Position numbers and translations under genes: made by a program. A DNA stretch of 64,000 nucleotides from Paralichthys olivaceus (lineage: Eukaryota > Chordata > Actinopteri > Pleuronectiformes > Paralichthyidae), in assembly GCF_024713975.1 (NCBI RefSeq), contig NC_091111.1, positions 6,881,001 through 6,945,000 of the forward strand, in the 5' to 3' direction. The notes beneath the pieces were generated by a model that was not told where the DNA came from, did not search any database, and saw nothing but the letters and a program-made list of their open reading frames with translations. Position 1 is the first letter of the stretch; each line of letters opens with the position of its first letter. Below are positions 14,201 through 27,100 of the stretch, one piece after another.

Positions 14201-14876
14201 TCTTACACACTGAACCTTTTAGGCATTTAATATTATATTAATTATCAAATGTATTCATCTACATTTATGGGTTAAACATGGCTCATAATGCCACATAGTG
14301 TTTTAAACCATCTCTTTCAAGGTTAACACCCTCTAATTAAAGGTGAGCGGCCCCCTGCCACCAGTGACCGCTAGTGGGAATCTGGAAGCTGCTCTCATTT
14401 TAAAATCGATGTCTGAGTCTGAATTTCCAGTGAGAAACAAAACTTTGGAGTGAAGTTACACTTTCAACTGTTTGGTTGTTGTGCTCTTCTTATTTCAGAT
14501 GGCCGTGTCTATCAGCATGGGTTTCCTGATTTCCTGGACGCCTTACGTGGCTGTGAGTTTCTGGAGCATGTTTCACTCCCAGGAGCAGAGCCACATAACT
14601 CCTTTCATCACCCTGTTGCCCTGCCTCTTTGCCAAGAGCGCCACCATGTACAACCCTTTCATATATTTCATCTTCAGGCGTGCCGTCTGGCAAGAGCCCC
14701 TGCGCCTCCAGAGGCTGTGGTTTTGTTGCACCCATCAGACCAGTTTGACCAGCTCAGGAGAGAAAATGGAAAGCAAAACTGTGAAGGGATCGGACAGCGA
14801 AGATAGGATGGTTGCAAACTGTGTTGGTCTGATGGAAGCTCCTTGTGGACAAAGTGAGATACTCACTTTGGGCTAA
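3568..14876 (+). CDS. Opn5-group (neuropsin-like) opsin A, four coding exons
   Basis: Seven-transmembrane, retinal-binding G-protein-coupled receptor of the plasma membrane. Coding exons are 3568-3640, 9161-9454, 10474-10799 and 14499-14876, all with GT/AG borders, joining in frame to 356 aa. Using bovine rhodopsin numbering in brackets, visible landmarks are Asn32 [55], Asp60 [83], Cys87 [110], Tyr90 [113], Glu159 [181], Cys165 [187], the TM6 motif SWTPY, the retinal Schiff-base Lys277 [296] in FAKSATMYNP, and NPFIY at the end of TM7. Tyr113 with Glu181 is the neuropsin-type counterion arrangement. The (D/E)RY motif reads V-R-Y (Val111). The start at 3568 is chosen because MDEKYTSKLSP aligns with the start of the downstream paralogue and of OPN5; an in-frame ATG at 3430 would add 46 residues. 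Fish opn6, opn7, opn8 and opn9 are all neuropsin-like and I cannot assign the subfamily without a tree. It is not a cone or rod opsin. Confidence 0.93.
3641..9160 (+). other. Opsin A intron 1
   Basis: About 5.5 kb with no exon recognised. It contains GT-rich tracts near 4406-4440, an A/T-rich segment 5460-5760 and a 45-nt AT microsatellite at 8159-8203. The corresponding intron of opsin B is half as long. Confidence 0.7.
8159..8203. repeat. (AT)n microsatellite
   Basis: Uninterrupted AT dinucleotides over 45 nt inside opsin A intron 1. Self-complementary and likely to vary in length. Confidence 0.95.
9455..10473 (+). other. Opsin A intron 2
   Basis: About 1 kb, AT-rich, no other feature recognised apart from the G-tract cluster at 9472-9497 just inside the donor. 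Confidence 0.7.
9472..9497 (+). promoter_or_regulatory. G-tract cluster next to a 5' splice site (possible G-quadruplex)
   Basis: Four G runs (9472-9474, 9480-9484, 9486-9491, 9493-9497) separated by 5, 1 and 1 nt fit the G3+N1-7 quadruplex pattern on the transcribed-RNA sense strand. The cluster starts 18 nt after the exon 2 border of opsin A. Intronic G runs beside donors are known binding sites for hnRNP H/F; a role here is inference. Confidence 0.5.
10800..14498 (+). other. Opsin A intron 3
   Basis: About 3.7 kb. It contains MITE family 2 copy 2 at 13902-14221 and otherwise AT-rich unique sequence with no exon recognised. Confidence 0.7.
13902..14221. mobile_element. MITE family 2, copy 2
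   Basis: Starts TTAAAGGTTCAGGTGTAGAA and ends TTACACACTGAACCTTTTA. It shares the interior blocks GCATGTTGCAGCTGAA, CTTCCAAACATGAAA and GAACCTGTGGTAG with the copy at 2561-2927, with many substitutions and a shorter middle, so the copies are old. It sits in opsin A intron 3. Confidence 0.72.
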
Positions 14877-15860
14877 TAGAGCTGACATTCTTATTTCACC
14901 GTGTTTACCCCGTTGTCATTCAAGGAATCTGTTTGGAGTTCAGTGATAAAATGTCATATGTATGTATAAGTAGCATTAGCAAAGACTTGAAACAGTAAAT
15001 TAATTAACTTGTGTTCGAGAGCAGGGCCACGCCTCAACCACACCTCTCATCTGTCAAGTCTATATGTAACTGGACAACCCGTCACGCTCCTCTTGTCTCA
15101 GATATATTGAAAGACAGACTGTGACACATGTGTTACATGCCATTTCTTTTCAATGCCAATTGCTTTTCAAGCTAAACTCATCCTGGATCCTGAACAAGAG
15201 ATAAACTGTATGACAAAGTGCTTGACGCTGACTTCATCTGTCAGTAATTACACAACAGCTGAGCAACACAGCAGAGCTGCTTGTACTCCGTGTTTTACCT
15301 TGACCCTGCAATGTCGCCACTCCTTCCCCAACAAGGAATCACCTACTCAGAGTACATCTTAAGCCTCCACTCCACCATGACATTGCTCCCTTTTTATTTT
15401 GTCGGCAGACACCTACATGTTCACAAGGAATGTGTTTGTGTGTGGGATTTGAGCTGCCCACGTTCTTGGAGTACGACCGCCCTGGCACTTTTATCCAAAT
15501 CGACTGAAGGGAGATTACATGATGTCAGTTTTACACAAAGAATCAGAGATTAATAGAGCTCAGATAAAGGATGATTGATTTGTTTATACTTTGTGGAGCA
15601 AAGTGCAAACAAGCTGCTCTTATGTTGTACAAAAGAAAGGCATTTTTCTTGACGTGTGTATTAATAAATTCTTTCAAAGGCATTATATTTGTGTGTTTAT
15701 TCACCTCGTGTCCCCTGAAAAAAGTCAATACTCATTAAGTGAATACAAGTGAATCTAGTCTAAATTCCTTTTTGATTTATGGTCAACATAAGAGAGTTCA
15801 GTCAAACAAAATTCCATTGGCATTCAGTTTATCTTCTGCTTATACAGATTCAACACACAC

Positions 15861-15892
<32 letters not shown>
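15861..15892. repeat. (ATCT)n microsatellite
   Basis: Eight tandem ATCT units in the spacer about 1 kb downstream of opsin A. Confidence 0.95.
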
Positions 15893-17599
15893 CTAACAAA
15901 CTCTGGGAATATCCTCAGGTTGGGAACTGGCGATTTCATGCTTTAACTATCTGTTTACACTTCTTGTATAAGACCATTTTCACAGTGATTAGTCACCTTT
16001 GTGTTACTTAGCACAATGCTTATGACTGCTTCTTTTATTTCCTTTCATACCTGCTGCCTGCTGACCATGAGATTGTAGTTACTTAGATTGTAGTGATGTT
16101 GCTTCAAATGCTGCGCGCCATGCTTTTATCAGTTACCTGAACGAAAGAGTCATTGTGTGGAGATCTGACTGAAAAGAGACCTGACCTCCTGAGATAAATG
16201 TGTGTAACTGTTAAAGTTTCTGTTTCGCTTGGTTTTCCATCTTTTGGTTTGAAATGTTAATTTCCTTTAAAATAAAAAGGAAACAGCTCAGTCTAAAGGT
16301 AATGAAATCTCTTGCCTCTTTCTCCTGATAATGACTGGTATTATTTACCCACTGAATACATCAAGATATCTATTTACAAGACACATGACTGCAGGTAATC
16401 ACCAAATTCTTTCTTTTTTGGAAGATATAGAAGATCTTTTAACATCTTTCCTGTACCTCAACTTTACAGTGCTATAGCTGGGTTGCGATGAGACGATCTT
16501 CAACCATCTGATACCACACTGGTAAAATTTTAAAAACTGATCAACTCACATTTTATTTTCCTTTACCCCACAACATCTCCCTAAGGTAAGGTTTCCTTAC
16601 CCATTCACATGACGGCAGTCTCAGATTACTCTCTCTGTTATTTCTGAGAAAAATCAGTATATAGCTCTGTCAAAATGAATACCTGAGCTTGTATAAATTA
16701 TCGTTAATGGTGTGGGTTAAGACGCCATTATGATAAGACTCCAAGGTCTAATCTACAGGGAGCACACGGTTCCTGGAAGTGGTTTGACACAATAACATAA
16801 GAGCATGATCGATCATTGGAGATATCTGAAATTGGGGCTAAAAGGTCAGATTCCAAATAATTTATTTTCTGTTGAGAGGTGGAGGGAGGGGACCTGCTGA
16901 TTATGTGTTTGTTACAGAAACATACAAAAAAAAGCATACGAGTGAATAACAGAGAAGTGAATTATGGTGCAGGTCGTGCATTGATTTTTTGATACCCATT
17001 ATCTGCACAAACAACTACCAACAGTTATAAACTATAGGAATCCAAAACACATTCACAGGCACATTGCGAGTAAACAGGAAGTGTTTCGAATGCTTGATTA
17101 TTGTGTTTTTTTTCACTTATATTTTAATTATTATATTTATTCCTATTCCTAATGTTATATACTATAATGTAAGGTTTTATATTTTACTTACTTTACCTTT
17201 ATTTTGACATGAAGAAGTATAGCAAGTAAACAGAGGTGTTATTCGGAGCCTCTGTTAATGTGAGTGAAATGGCTGCTGAGAAAAGGTCTGCTGACACACG
17301 TACATTTCAACAGATCAGCAGCAGGTGTTCGGCGGTGAAATACAAGCAGACAGTTGAAATATAAAAAAACATTTTTGTTTTGTGGAGTGGGTTTTTTTAC
17401 ACAAACATCTGCAAGAGCCCAATACACAGGTATAAGCAATTGTTTTTTATGTGTAACAATTAGAAAGTAAAGTAGTAAAGACGATGCAAGGACTTATTTT
17501 GAAATAATTAAAGTTCACTCTAGTTCAACGTGCTATCTAAAAGGCTTATACAATATACATAAAATACATATAAGACAGGTAAAATCTAATATATGTTTA

Positions 17600-17765
17600 C
17601 TTACTTTTGTTTGTCAGTTAGCAGGATTACGCAAAAACTACTACACCGATTTCAATGAGGATTTGTGGGTGGAGCATGACCCCAGGAAGAACCCATAACA
17701 TTTTGGTAGGTATCTGGATAACAGGCTGGATCCAGGATTTTTTTTAAATACTTAACATGGCGAGA
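17600..17765. repeat. Dispersed repeat fragment, related to 51245-51390
   Basis: The segment GTCAGTTAGCAGGATTACGC plus AAAAACTACT and CCAGGAAGAACCCATAACAT resembles, in reverse complement, the stretch at 51245-51390 (TTAGTAGTTTTCATATAATTC, CTGCCGACAACAAAAC). The class is not certain; it resembles a common teleost interspersed repeat recalled from memory. Confidence 0.5.
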
Positions 17766-19932
17766 GAGTTCTTTTTTTACAATGTTCGTATATTTGAGAA
17801 TAATTCCTGGATCTTGTTTCCTTTTTGAAATAAGTCATGTTTAGGGGATAGTTATTTATAAGTGTTTGTGAATTTAAATGTGGTTTCATAATGGGAAAAA
17901 AACATAAAGATAGAATTTAAATGCATTTGGCCAGATCAAATAAATATATATTCAGATAAAATAAATATATATTCCTAAACAAACTATTCCTGTTTTTTTG
18001 GCAGGTTGTCCTCCACTGTGAATGTGTAGATATCTCACCTCCGACAGCTTAAAAATCGAGTCACAGCTCGTTATCACTCTGTTTCAACATGTCTCCCTTG
18101 AAAGCTCTTACATGTATAGAAAGTGACGGCTAAAAAACACCCAATGATCACAGCCCAACCACCCACCTTTGTAACTTCACACCTCGGTTGCAGAGAGAAC
18201 AAGAGGTCTGACCAATAGGCCTGGGATTTTGGATTGAAAAGAGATGTGGTATTAAGGATCCTGCAAGTTATTTATACGAAGCAGAAACATCAGCGGGGCA
18301 CACATTAATCACTATATGCACATTTACTGTGTCCGTTAATTCATTGATTTGTAACAAAGAGTCACACTGTGCGGCCTTAAAGAATTTACATATGCCTACT
18401 GGTCACAGAATCACAAACTGCAACAAACCCACACGGTGCCTTTAACCACAAAACAAACTGGAATAGCACTTAATAGAGGACCTACCTACACCACGGCCAA
18501 ACAATCCAACTCTATCTCACCATGTTAAAGAATGTGAGTTAAATACAATTCTGGAACTGGTCCTTTAGTCAGATCTGCACCTATGTACGCTCATGTCTCA
18601 GTTAGCTTATGTTTGTATATGTCTATTTTCATTATTTTTTTGTTTTTGTTGTGTCTTGTGTATTTTACCTGACTGATTTAAGGCCTTGTTATGATGGTTG
18701 GGGTGGGTTTGTCTGATTTCATGGTTTTTGTTTATGTTGTAGAAAAAGAAGCTATTGAGTTGTAACATTCATGGAAATGCTTTAAAAATACATATGATAC
18801 AACCAGATTGACAAGTTTCTGTGAAACCTGTGAGGTTTGTAAAGACCAGAAGGATCACACAATCCTGCCGACAAACAAAAATGATGAAAATAAACCATCT
18901 TGTATGGAGGTACTCATTAAATGGTACTTTGACCTCACACTAACTGGAATGACAAACAGTGTGACCATCACAAATTTGAAGAGACCCTTCATTAGCACCT
19001 CCTTTCAGAGGAAGATCAGCACCATTATTAGGTTGTCAACACCTCACCTAATTACACATTGCATTTAAGCTCCACCAGATCTCATCATTCCGTGGCTGCT
19101 ACTGCTGCCATTATGATTCCTCAGATATTTTGTGCAGGAGTTTTGCTGCATTCAGGGACGGGTGAAAAGCTTGTTCACAATGACAGATACAGATGAATAA
19201 GATGAGTAAGATTTCTTCCTATTTGGCGGATGAGTCAGTTTTCTGAACACACAACTCAAACTATAAAAGTAAATCCACACTGCTTTTTAAAAAAAAAGGG
19301 ATTTCTATTGCACAACCTTGAAAGGGGGGAGGGAATAGAGATTTTAAAAAGATAATAAACCACTGATGCTCTTCTGCTATTGTCTGTTGCGATCATGTGC
19401 ATGTTGAACTGTGCACAACGGAGCCATTTTCATTTTTATCAATAGCATGTAGCTGCGGAGAAGAGGACCCTTGAGGTCTTGAGTGTTTACACCATGGGAA
19501 GAGGGAAAAAATGAGTTATCAGATATTTGTAATGAGAAACAACAACTGTCCTGACTTAAATTTCAAATCAGAGATGTTAAATAATCACATTATATATAAT
19601 TAGTCCAAATAAAATACTTTAATAATTGTTTGACGTCTAAAGGAAAAAAATGTGATGTCTTTTGTCAGAGGTGGAGTTGAGGTCAGTCGTGCTGGCAGTC
19701 AATTAGTGACGTGGACCATCAACAATGTTATTGTTGAACTTTTTCTCTGCTTAAGACTGCTTGGTAATGAAATGAGGTTTGGTGGAAACAAACGACCTCT
19801 GGTGAAAAATACTACGTAAATGGAAAATTGGCACAAAAAATAGGAACAACCCTCCTGTTATCATCACATTTAATAACAAGATTTAAAGAATTTATGTTAT
19901 TTATAGGGATAATTGGAGGGTTAAAAAAAATC

Positions 19933-20203
19933 GGTAACACTTATAGGGAACACACAAAGTGAACATATCCAAGCACTTGATTGTAATTCCTGTACAACAA
20001 CTTCCCTACTTACCATCAATTTAATTATGAGGTTGAGGTTATTAAGGGGAAACTGTTAATCAATGGAGTAGTTGCAGAATAAGGTCATTAAGAATAAGGC
20101 AGTGCTTTATAATGACCAATTAAGAGCCAATATGCTTCTAATATCCATGCTAATAAGCAACTAGTTAATGGTTGATATGTGTTCCCTAATATAAAGTGTT
20201 ACC
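19933..20203. mobile_element. Inverted-repeat transposon remnant (MITE family 3)
   Basis: Starts GGTAACACTTATAGGGAACAC and ends GTGTTCCCTAATATAAAGTGTTACC, giving imperfect terminal inverted repeats of about 24 nt over a 271-nt non-coding element. Confidence 0.72.
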
Positions 20204-21154
20204 AAAAAATCTATTATCAAGGTAAGTGACATATAAAGATCTTGTTTTTAAAATAGAATATCAGCAGCATTAGAACAACTGTAAGGAACACATAACAGTC
20301 CTTTATTTCCAAAAAGCACCTATAAACAGTATATTTGAGCTTTGGTGTAGGACAATCGCTGAACCCACTCATCCCATACATTGTGTATTGCTGCAGGTTT
20401 GTCATGGTCTTGTCAGACCTGCCTTGTTGCTCTGTCATCAAAGTGTGTGACAGGAGAGAAAATGTGGAATGGCTTAGTGGCATAGACAGCTGAGACTCAC
20501 TGGTGATTGATTGAGTGTGTGTTGTCAGCTCTTCAGCTAAGCCTGAGTTTCTCATTGTCTTTAGCTGAAGCCTGCAGACTGAAGCAGGTGTCAGACAAGT
20601 TGATTGGATGTTTTATCATCCCCTGATGATTATCTGTTTGAGCAATGCAGTTTTGCTGCACAATCGATCATTTATTTGAACATTCTCTGCCCTCATTTCA
20701 CTCATATGACACATAGTGGGCATGCTCTCAGTTTGGAACAAATTCTTTGTGTTGCACATTTTTTTGCGAACAGGACTTTTCTATATAACATCTGTGATGC
20801 TTAGCATATTTCTAAGGTGACTGTCAGAAATGTGACTCTTGCACTGAAACATTTACCTTACACATTTGCCGTGTTCCCAAGTCAGAGTCAGAGACTCAAA
20901 GAAGATTTCCAAAGAATAACAGGTATCTGTCTAAGCAAAAACTACATTACATTACATATCATCAGATATATATATATATATATGTTAGGCTTAAAACACG
21001 ATGTAAATGACCGTGTTCCGAGTCAAATATGAATGTCGCGGCTTACAGACACTTGGGTGACACCACACGAGCAGCATGGAGGCGTGTTATGTTGTTTTTC
21101 TGTTATCTGAACAATAGCTATCCATTGACTTCAACTGCATCACTGTATCACACT

Positions 21155-21233
21155 TTATCCACCCCTCCATCGGCATAGTAGTCAGTAGATAATGAGTGCA
21201 TTTTCATTTTTGGGTGAACTATTCCTATAATTA
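21155..21233. mobile_element. MITE family 1, truncated copy 2
   Basis: Carries CACCCCTCCATCGGCATAGT followed by GATAATGAGTGCATTTTCAT and TTTTTGGGTGAACTATTCCT, the right half of family 1. The left arm is missing or too diverged to see. Confidence 0.65.
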
Positions 21234-21339
21234 GGTAGGGTAGGCTAAACAATATCACAATAGCTTGTAAAGAAATTCTACCTGTTTGAACTATATTTTT
21301 ATATTTCGTCTTCTTCTGCACATCATATTAAACACACGT

Positions 21340-21340
<1 letters not shown>

Positions 21341-21379
<39 letters not shown>
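21341..21379. repeat. (CA)n followed by (TA)n tract
   Basis: A CA dinucleotide run switches directly to a TA run; simple sequence in the opsin spacer. Confidence 0.9.
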
Positions 21380-21439
21380 GTACTGTATGTATAAATGTTG
21401 AATAAGCAGAATACTCCAGATCAAACCTTTTTCAAAATA

Positions 21440-21830
21440 ACACTCGCTAACACGCATTAACTCCAGATCCAGTCACCCTCACACGCTAATCACCTCATTC
21501 CCTTCACCTGAGTCTCCCCACACACACACTCACCTGCTCTCCATTCCCTCTATAGTTCATCTGTGTATTTACACCGGTCAGTTCCATTCACTCTGTGACA
21601 GATTATGTAGTGTGTTCCTGCCTAGCTATCCCGCGTTATAGTCTGATTCTTGCCTGCCTGTTCCTGACCTGATTGTGATCCCGTTTGGATTCCCATCATA
21701 CCTGCCCCTTCGGATTTGTTTGCTATACGGACTGATATCCTGGTTTTGACCCCTGCCTGTCTAATTCTGCTCTTCTGTGAATAAACCATATTGACTACAC
21801 TAACACTAAATTTTTTTGTCTGTTGTCGTG
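21440..21830 (+). mobile_element. Probable LTR retrotransposon remnant (LTR-like)
   Basis: C/T-rich sequence with repeated CCTGCC and TTCCTG words, ending in a polyadenylation signal AATAAA at 21780-21785. It resembles the R/U5 part of teleost Gypsy-like LTRs. No internal coding region or second LTR is seen. The class call rests on composition and layout, not an alignment. Confidence 0.4.
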
Positions 21831-23298
21831 CTCTTGGGTTCAGTTCTGTCTTTAGCCTTTACAAATGAGAGCAGTTATAGCCTCAGGCCCGGCTGTAAGG
21901 GGCAGTGACACTTGCTCTTGTGGATTGTAGCTGTAAGAAAGGAGATGTGCATGTAAAGCCTGCAAGTCTCAGCACAGTCAGAGAAGACTTAGTAGATATG
22001 TGAGATAAGGGATGCATTCATCACAGGCCTGAAGGGTAAAAACAATGCTTGGTTGGGAAATGTTGAACGTAAACAACACTGCATTTGTTGACAGTTTGCA
22101 GGGTACCTTAATGATCACACGCTTGTGGTCTAACAGTGGCCTGAGCCGCCCTGATGTTTCCATCACACTGAGCTATATTTACCATCGTAGACACACTCTC
22201 TGACCAAAAAAAGTTCAGCTAAAATCCTCTTTGGTACCATCACCAAAATTGTGGCACGTTTCTCCTGGTCACCTGACTGCCAGAAGGATTATTGTCATAC
22301 AGGCTACTTGATAAGGTGGTGGACTGAAATTGGGGCTTTAACACTATTATATATCAGGTATCACGTATTTTGTCAGGTCTCTGGTTGCATAACTGCAATT
22401 TTCTAAACATTTGATGCTTAACAGTTTTGTGGGCATATTGCTGTATATATCAAGGGTATTTCTCCTTTTCTTTGTATGGATATGTATGTGTTAATGTCTT
22501 TTACTTGGTTTGAGATGTTTCTTCTTTCTTCGCTTATCCAGGTCAATTTGAAAAAACCCTTGTTACTAAACATTTGTGAGGGATTTAACTATCATAAAAA
22601 AACAATAAACTGCTATCACTAAATTAATTTAAAATGCCAGAAAACATTTTTTATTGTAGCCTGCATATTCATTCATTATACAGGCCGTATGTTTGCAGTA
22701 GAATTCCCCTGTTGGTGTTGTGTATGTTATGACTGAGCTGTGTGTTTGCAGCTGCATGTTAATCAAAGGCATCATCTGCGACAGGCCGTCTGGACAGTGG
22801 TCTGGTGTGTGTCTCAGAAAACAAATGAATATTCCCATAGGCTGCATGTTATTTGATCTATAAGTGAAACTTTGTCTTTGATTTGCAGTTATCAGGTTTG
22901 GTTCAGGGTTTTCAGTCCTATGAAGCATGTTCACTTCTTATCAGGGTAAATCTCCATGGTAACTTATGCTGAACGAATAAAGTGCTCCAACGCAGGTTAA
23001 GTTGGAGATAAGAGATGTATAAAAGCTCCACCCACAGACCAATCAATTCCTTTAAAACATGACATCACCGTTCTTCGAGGATCCTGTGGAGCAAAAAAAA
23101 AAATTAATAAAACAAAAGGAGCTTGGTTTGGATTGTTAGAGGGTCTCAGAGGAGGACAGGGGTCTTCAGAGACAAAATCCCTTTGCCTATACCACTGAGA
23201 GAATAGTTCAGTACTGTCACCCCCCTTTTCTGTTGTTTTATTACATCTGAAGATAGGTCACTAATCACTTTAATTGTATTGGATTCTGCTCTAGCAAA

Positions 23299-23417
23299 GT
23301 TCACCCCTGAGACTCCAGAAGTGTTTTGTGGACTCAAACACTTCACCCACCCCTCCATCGGCATAGTGGTGAGGAGATAATGAGTGGATTTTCATTTCTG
23401 GGTGAACGATTGCTTTA
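23299..23417. mobile_element. MITE family 1, copy 3
   Basis: Contains GTGTTTTGTGGACTCAAACA, CTTCACCCACCCCTCCATCG, GCATAGTGGTGAGGAGATAA and TTTCATTTCTGGGTGAACGA, in the same orientation as copy 1. The left terminal repeat is degraded. Confidence 0.7.
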
Positions 23418-23924
23418 CATTTTTGGAGCTGGGTATTTTTTCCCCAAATGTTGCCAGGAGCTTCATGATTCATTCACCTGCATTTAGCAACTGTAACACT
23501 ATCAGTCTGGATAATATGTTTGTTCTCTTGTATTTTTCTAACATAACAGTTTGCTCCCCGTCTGCTGTCTGTTCACTTGTCCATGTCCTTGATTGGTAAT
23601 ACGCAGTAAACACGACCACTTTCCTGTGCACACGCTCAGATTTTGATGAACAGATCTAGGTTGATTTAAGGAGTTGATAACCAACTTTTTGCAGTTGTTA
23701 GGTTAAGTTCACCCGGATATCGAAAAGATATCCTGCGTATGTTGAACTCGCTGTTGTTGAAGCATGAATAAAGGTATGCCATGATAAACCATGATGCACT
23801 GGGGCCATAAAAATCACAAGAAAGCAGCAATTGAATCCATATCAATGAATTCTTTATGATGTATTTTTAATATGGTGGAAAATAAAAAATGTGATTAACA
23901 TGGAGTACAGCTCATGAGGTCCCT

Positions 23925-23927
<3 letters not shown>

Positions 23928-23979
<52 letters not shown>

Positions 23980-23985
23980 ACACAC
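23928..23985. repeat. 38-nt C homopolymer followed by (AC)10
   Basis: Uninterrupted C from 23928 to 23965, then AC dinucleotides to 23985, ending about 197 nt before the opsin B start codon. On the minus strand this is TG repeats followed by a 38-G run. The C-run length may be inexact because of sequencing. Confidence 0.9.
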
Positions 23986-24182
23986 GATGATGATACGAGC
24001 CAGATGACGCACCGGACACACGGACTGCAGACGGGCTGTGTTCAGCTGGAGCAGACGACCTGAGGACCGCTCGCGTCTTCTCTCTCCTCGAGGACAGATG
24101 GATGTGACACCAATGACTTTTTTTTCCCTCCGATGAAGACAGGTCACCAATTGTCTGTTAAACCAGTTTATTCGCCTTTACG

Positions 24183-27100
24183 ATGGATATTTACGCCTCC
24201 ACTTTATCACCAGCGCTGGACATCTTTGTTGGCTGTTACATGCTGGTTGTAGGTAAGTTGAGAGCCACGCGTACATTCAGTCCCAGTATTCAATTAAATG
24301 GGATATAAAGGCACTCGGGGGCTTTATTCTACTGATCCATTGGTTTCAGTGTGGATGGACACATTCATTCTTCATGACTTGAAAAACAAACAAAAGAACA
24401 AGCAGTTGTTTCTACTTATCCATAATCCATTTTACGCACACGAATTCGTCAGGGGGAGGAATATTGGATGATACATTTATCCGCAACTGATCATGAGGAT
24501 GAGATGGAAATAATTCTCTTTCACACATAAAGAGCTACAGCCCAGACAGATCCTTGAAGGTGTCCCCTCGGTTTCATCAAGTGAATTAAAGATGCGTAAA
24601 CTTCATCCAATTGAGCACAACAGAGAAATCTACTCACAGATCCACACTATATAGTCTTTATTGGACTTTCAGTTAAGATTGTCATATAGAGAAGGAAAAT
24701 CAAAACCCCTCATGTTGTCTGTGAAGAGCAAGAGGATGTTATATGACTATGGTGTTTCAGCCAGGGCTTGTTTACACTTGAATGCTGTGCAACATTCTTG
24801 CTGTAATACTTAATGTTTCTATGCCACATTCATTGTCACCTCACACTGAAGGCATGACAGTAAATCTAGGTGCATTCTTCAACAGCTTTCACATCCATGT
24901 CTCCATATGAGTGCTCTCACTAGATTAATACCATGGAGCAAGCGCCCAAGATGATAGGAACTGCCTTCTAAACACAACCCTATTTCACACATGATAGCTG
25001 TCTTCAACTTAACGCAGAACAATCAAAAAAAAGAGGGGGTGGATTTACAGTGTAAGGAAAGTTGGAGGTTGTACATGATTTTTCTTTCATATTGCATATT
25101 TTGGGTGGAAGCCCGAGCCCTACAAGTTCACAATATGTTATAATAGAGTGAATCTTGAATTCTGGCCAAACAGAATGTGTGTAAGAGGGTGACAAGCAGG
25201 GAGAGAGCTGGGTCTTGATGCAGAATCTGTGGGGCAGAGTAGTAAAGGTTCATTATAGATTATGTGATACATTTGTTTTCATGATGTGGTCAGTCAAGGG
25301 TCAACATTCAAATCCAATCTAATGTTAATCCCTGCTGATTTCTTCGTTATCCCCAAGGACGACTGTAGTAGAAGCTGACCTGTAAAGCACTGACAAGAAA
25401 TCAATATTTCAATATTTCAATGTTTCATTTTCTAAAAATTTGAGACATTTAATCTCTAGTATACTACAGTGAAATTATACAATATATGTACATATATGTA
25501 TACAGTATATATAGCTCATATTATTTAATACACATATTGATATTGTATACCATACCCACAAATATGCTTAACAGTCTATATATATGCATATACATCTATT
25601 TCAAGGTCTCCTTATAAAGTGCATCTACATCCTCATACAATCATCCTGCAACACTATACTTTACTCAAGTACATCTCTCTACAAAAAATATTTCCATCTG
25701 TAGTAGGTGTATATGATGCATACATTATCTGTACTTGAATTTTTTTGCCATTGCCATTTTATTTTATTCTCTTTCCAACCTGACCATCGGCTGCTGAAAC
25801 AAGTGAATTTCCCTGCTGTGGTCAGTGTTTTACAGCACCAGGGGAAGATAGTTCTAGTGATTTAGGGGAAAAAAGCTGAAACGCTATGAGCTGTGGTGCA
25901 TGTGTCATTCTGAACATGAGAGAAGTGTGAGAGGATAATTAAATGATCCAAGCAAGAAAAATACTTTTCTTGGAAAGCAGGAACAACGTGATGAAAATAA
26001 ATCTGTCTGTTTACTGCTGTGACACTATGATATGAAATCCAATTGTTCTCATACGTCTCAATATTTTTATAATACTGTCAACGATTACTGAGGCGTGTCA
26101 GTTATTTCACACCTTGTTAGGATATATGATATATGCATAACCTGCTTTTTAAATTCAACGAAACAGATATAGACAATTCCTGCATGGCCAGCTTTTATAA
26201 TGTCTCTGAAAATTTAACATGGGAGATTTAAGTCATATCCATTTTAACTTTTCTTTAAAATTTCATGCATGATACACTAATAGAATTCAACCAGAGATTA
26301 TGTGAACTTAAATAAAACACATGTGAAGTACTTTGAAGCACAAATGCACGAGTTACAGTGAAATAACAGTAGGTGGGGCTGGAAGAATCGGATTTGTGTG
26401 TTGTAATGAGCCTTCAGACACGTCCAGAGGGGCTAGAGGTGAAGAGTCATTACATAGCTCACCCCCCTTCAGTCCTCTGCTGCCCACAGAGACATGCATG
26501 CATAACAGTTAGGCTCTCAGTGTGGAACTACTGATCCAAGTCATTGGGATGAGGCAGACCCCTCCTCAATTTGTTAGCACAAATAAGACAGGGGTTCGTT
26601 TTAATGATGAATCCAATACTCTCACCCTCCTCTTGACTGCAACACCCATCCCACAACATATGGTCAATTATGGTTGAGCCCTGGGTTTCTGCAGATTTTA
26701 ACAACTGAAGACTTATAAGAACTTTAGGGGGCAATAATGAATGAAATTGAAGATCTCTGTCGAGTATGATACAAATGAAGGAATATCAGAGTCCCAGAAT
26801 TACTCACACTTCCCAATAATTGAAGATAAGGTGCAGTAGCCAAGTAGAGAATAGGAACAAACAGCCTGAGTACCACAATAAATTCTGACCAAGGTTTCGT
26901 AGACTTTGTTGCAAATTATTCTGTTACTATCGCAGCATGTTAACAACTGTTCACTGAAACTACTGTGCTTTGTGACCCACTCTTCCACCCCTTTCTCTCT
27001 CCTCACCATGTCCATCTCAGCTGTGTTGTCCATCATTGGAAATGTCTTGGTCATCGTTATGGCTTTCAAAAGGTCCTCGAGGATAAAGCCACCAGAGCTG

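Larger units (their letters stand above)
14877..24182. other. Spacer between the two opsin genes
   Basis: 9.3 kb without a recognisable exon. An AATAAA at 15663-15668 could end opsin A. It contains an ATCT microsatellite (15861-15892), dispersed-repeat fragments (17600-17765, 19933-20203, 21155-21233, 21440-21830, 23299-23417), CA/TA tracts (21341-21379) and the C run at 23928-23965. No relic opsin exon was seen. Confidence 0.6.

Noticed and set aside
22629..22934. 101-codon minus-strand frame in the opsin spacer
   Set aside because: No domain, composition like surrounding non-coding DNA, no splice context.
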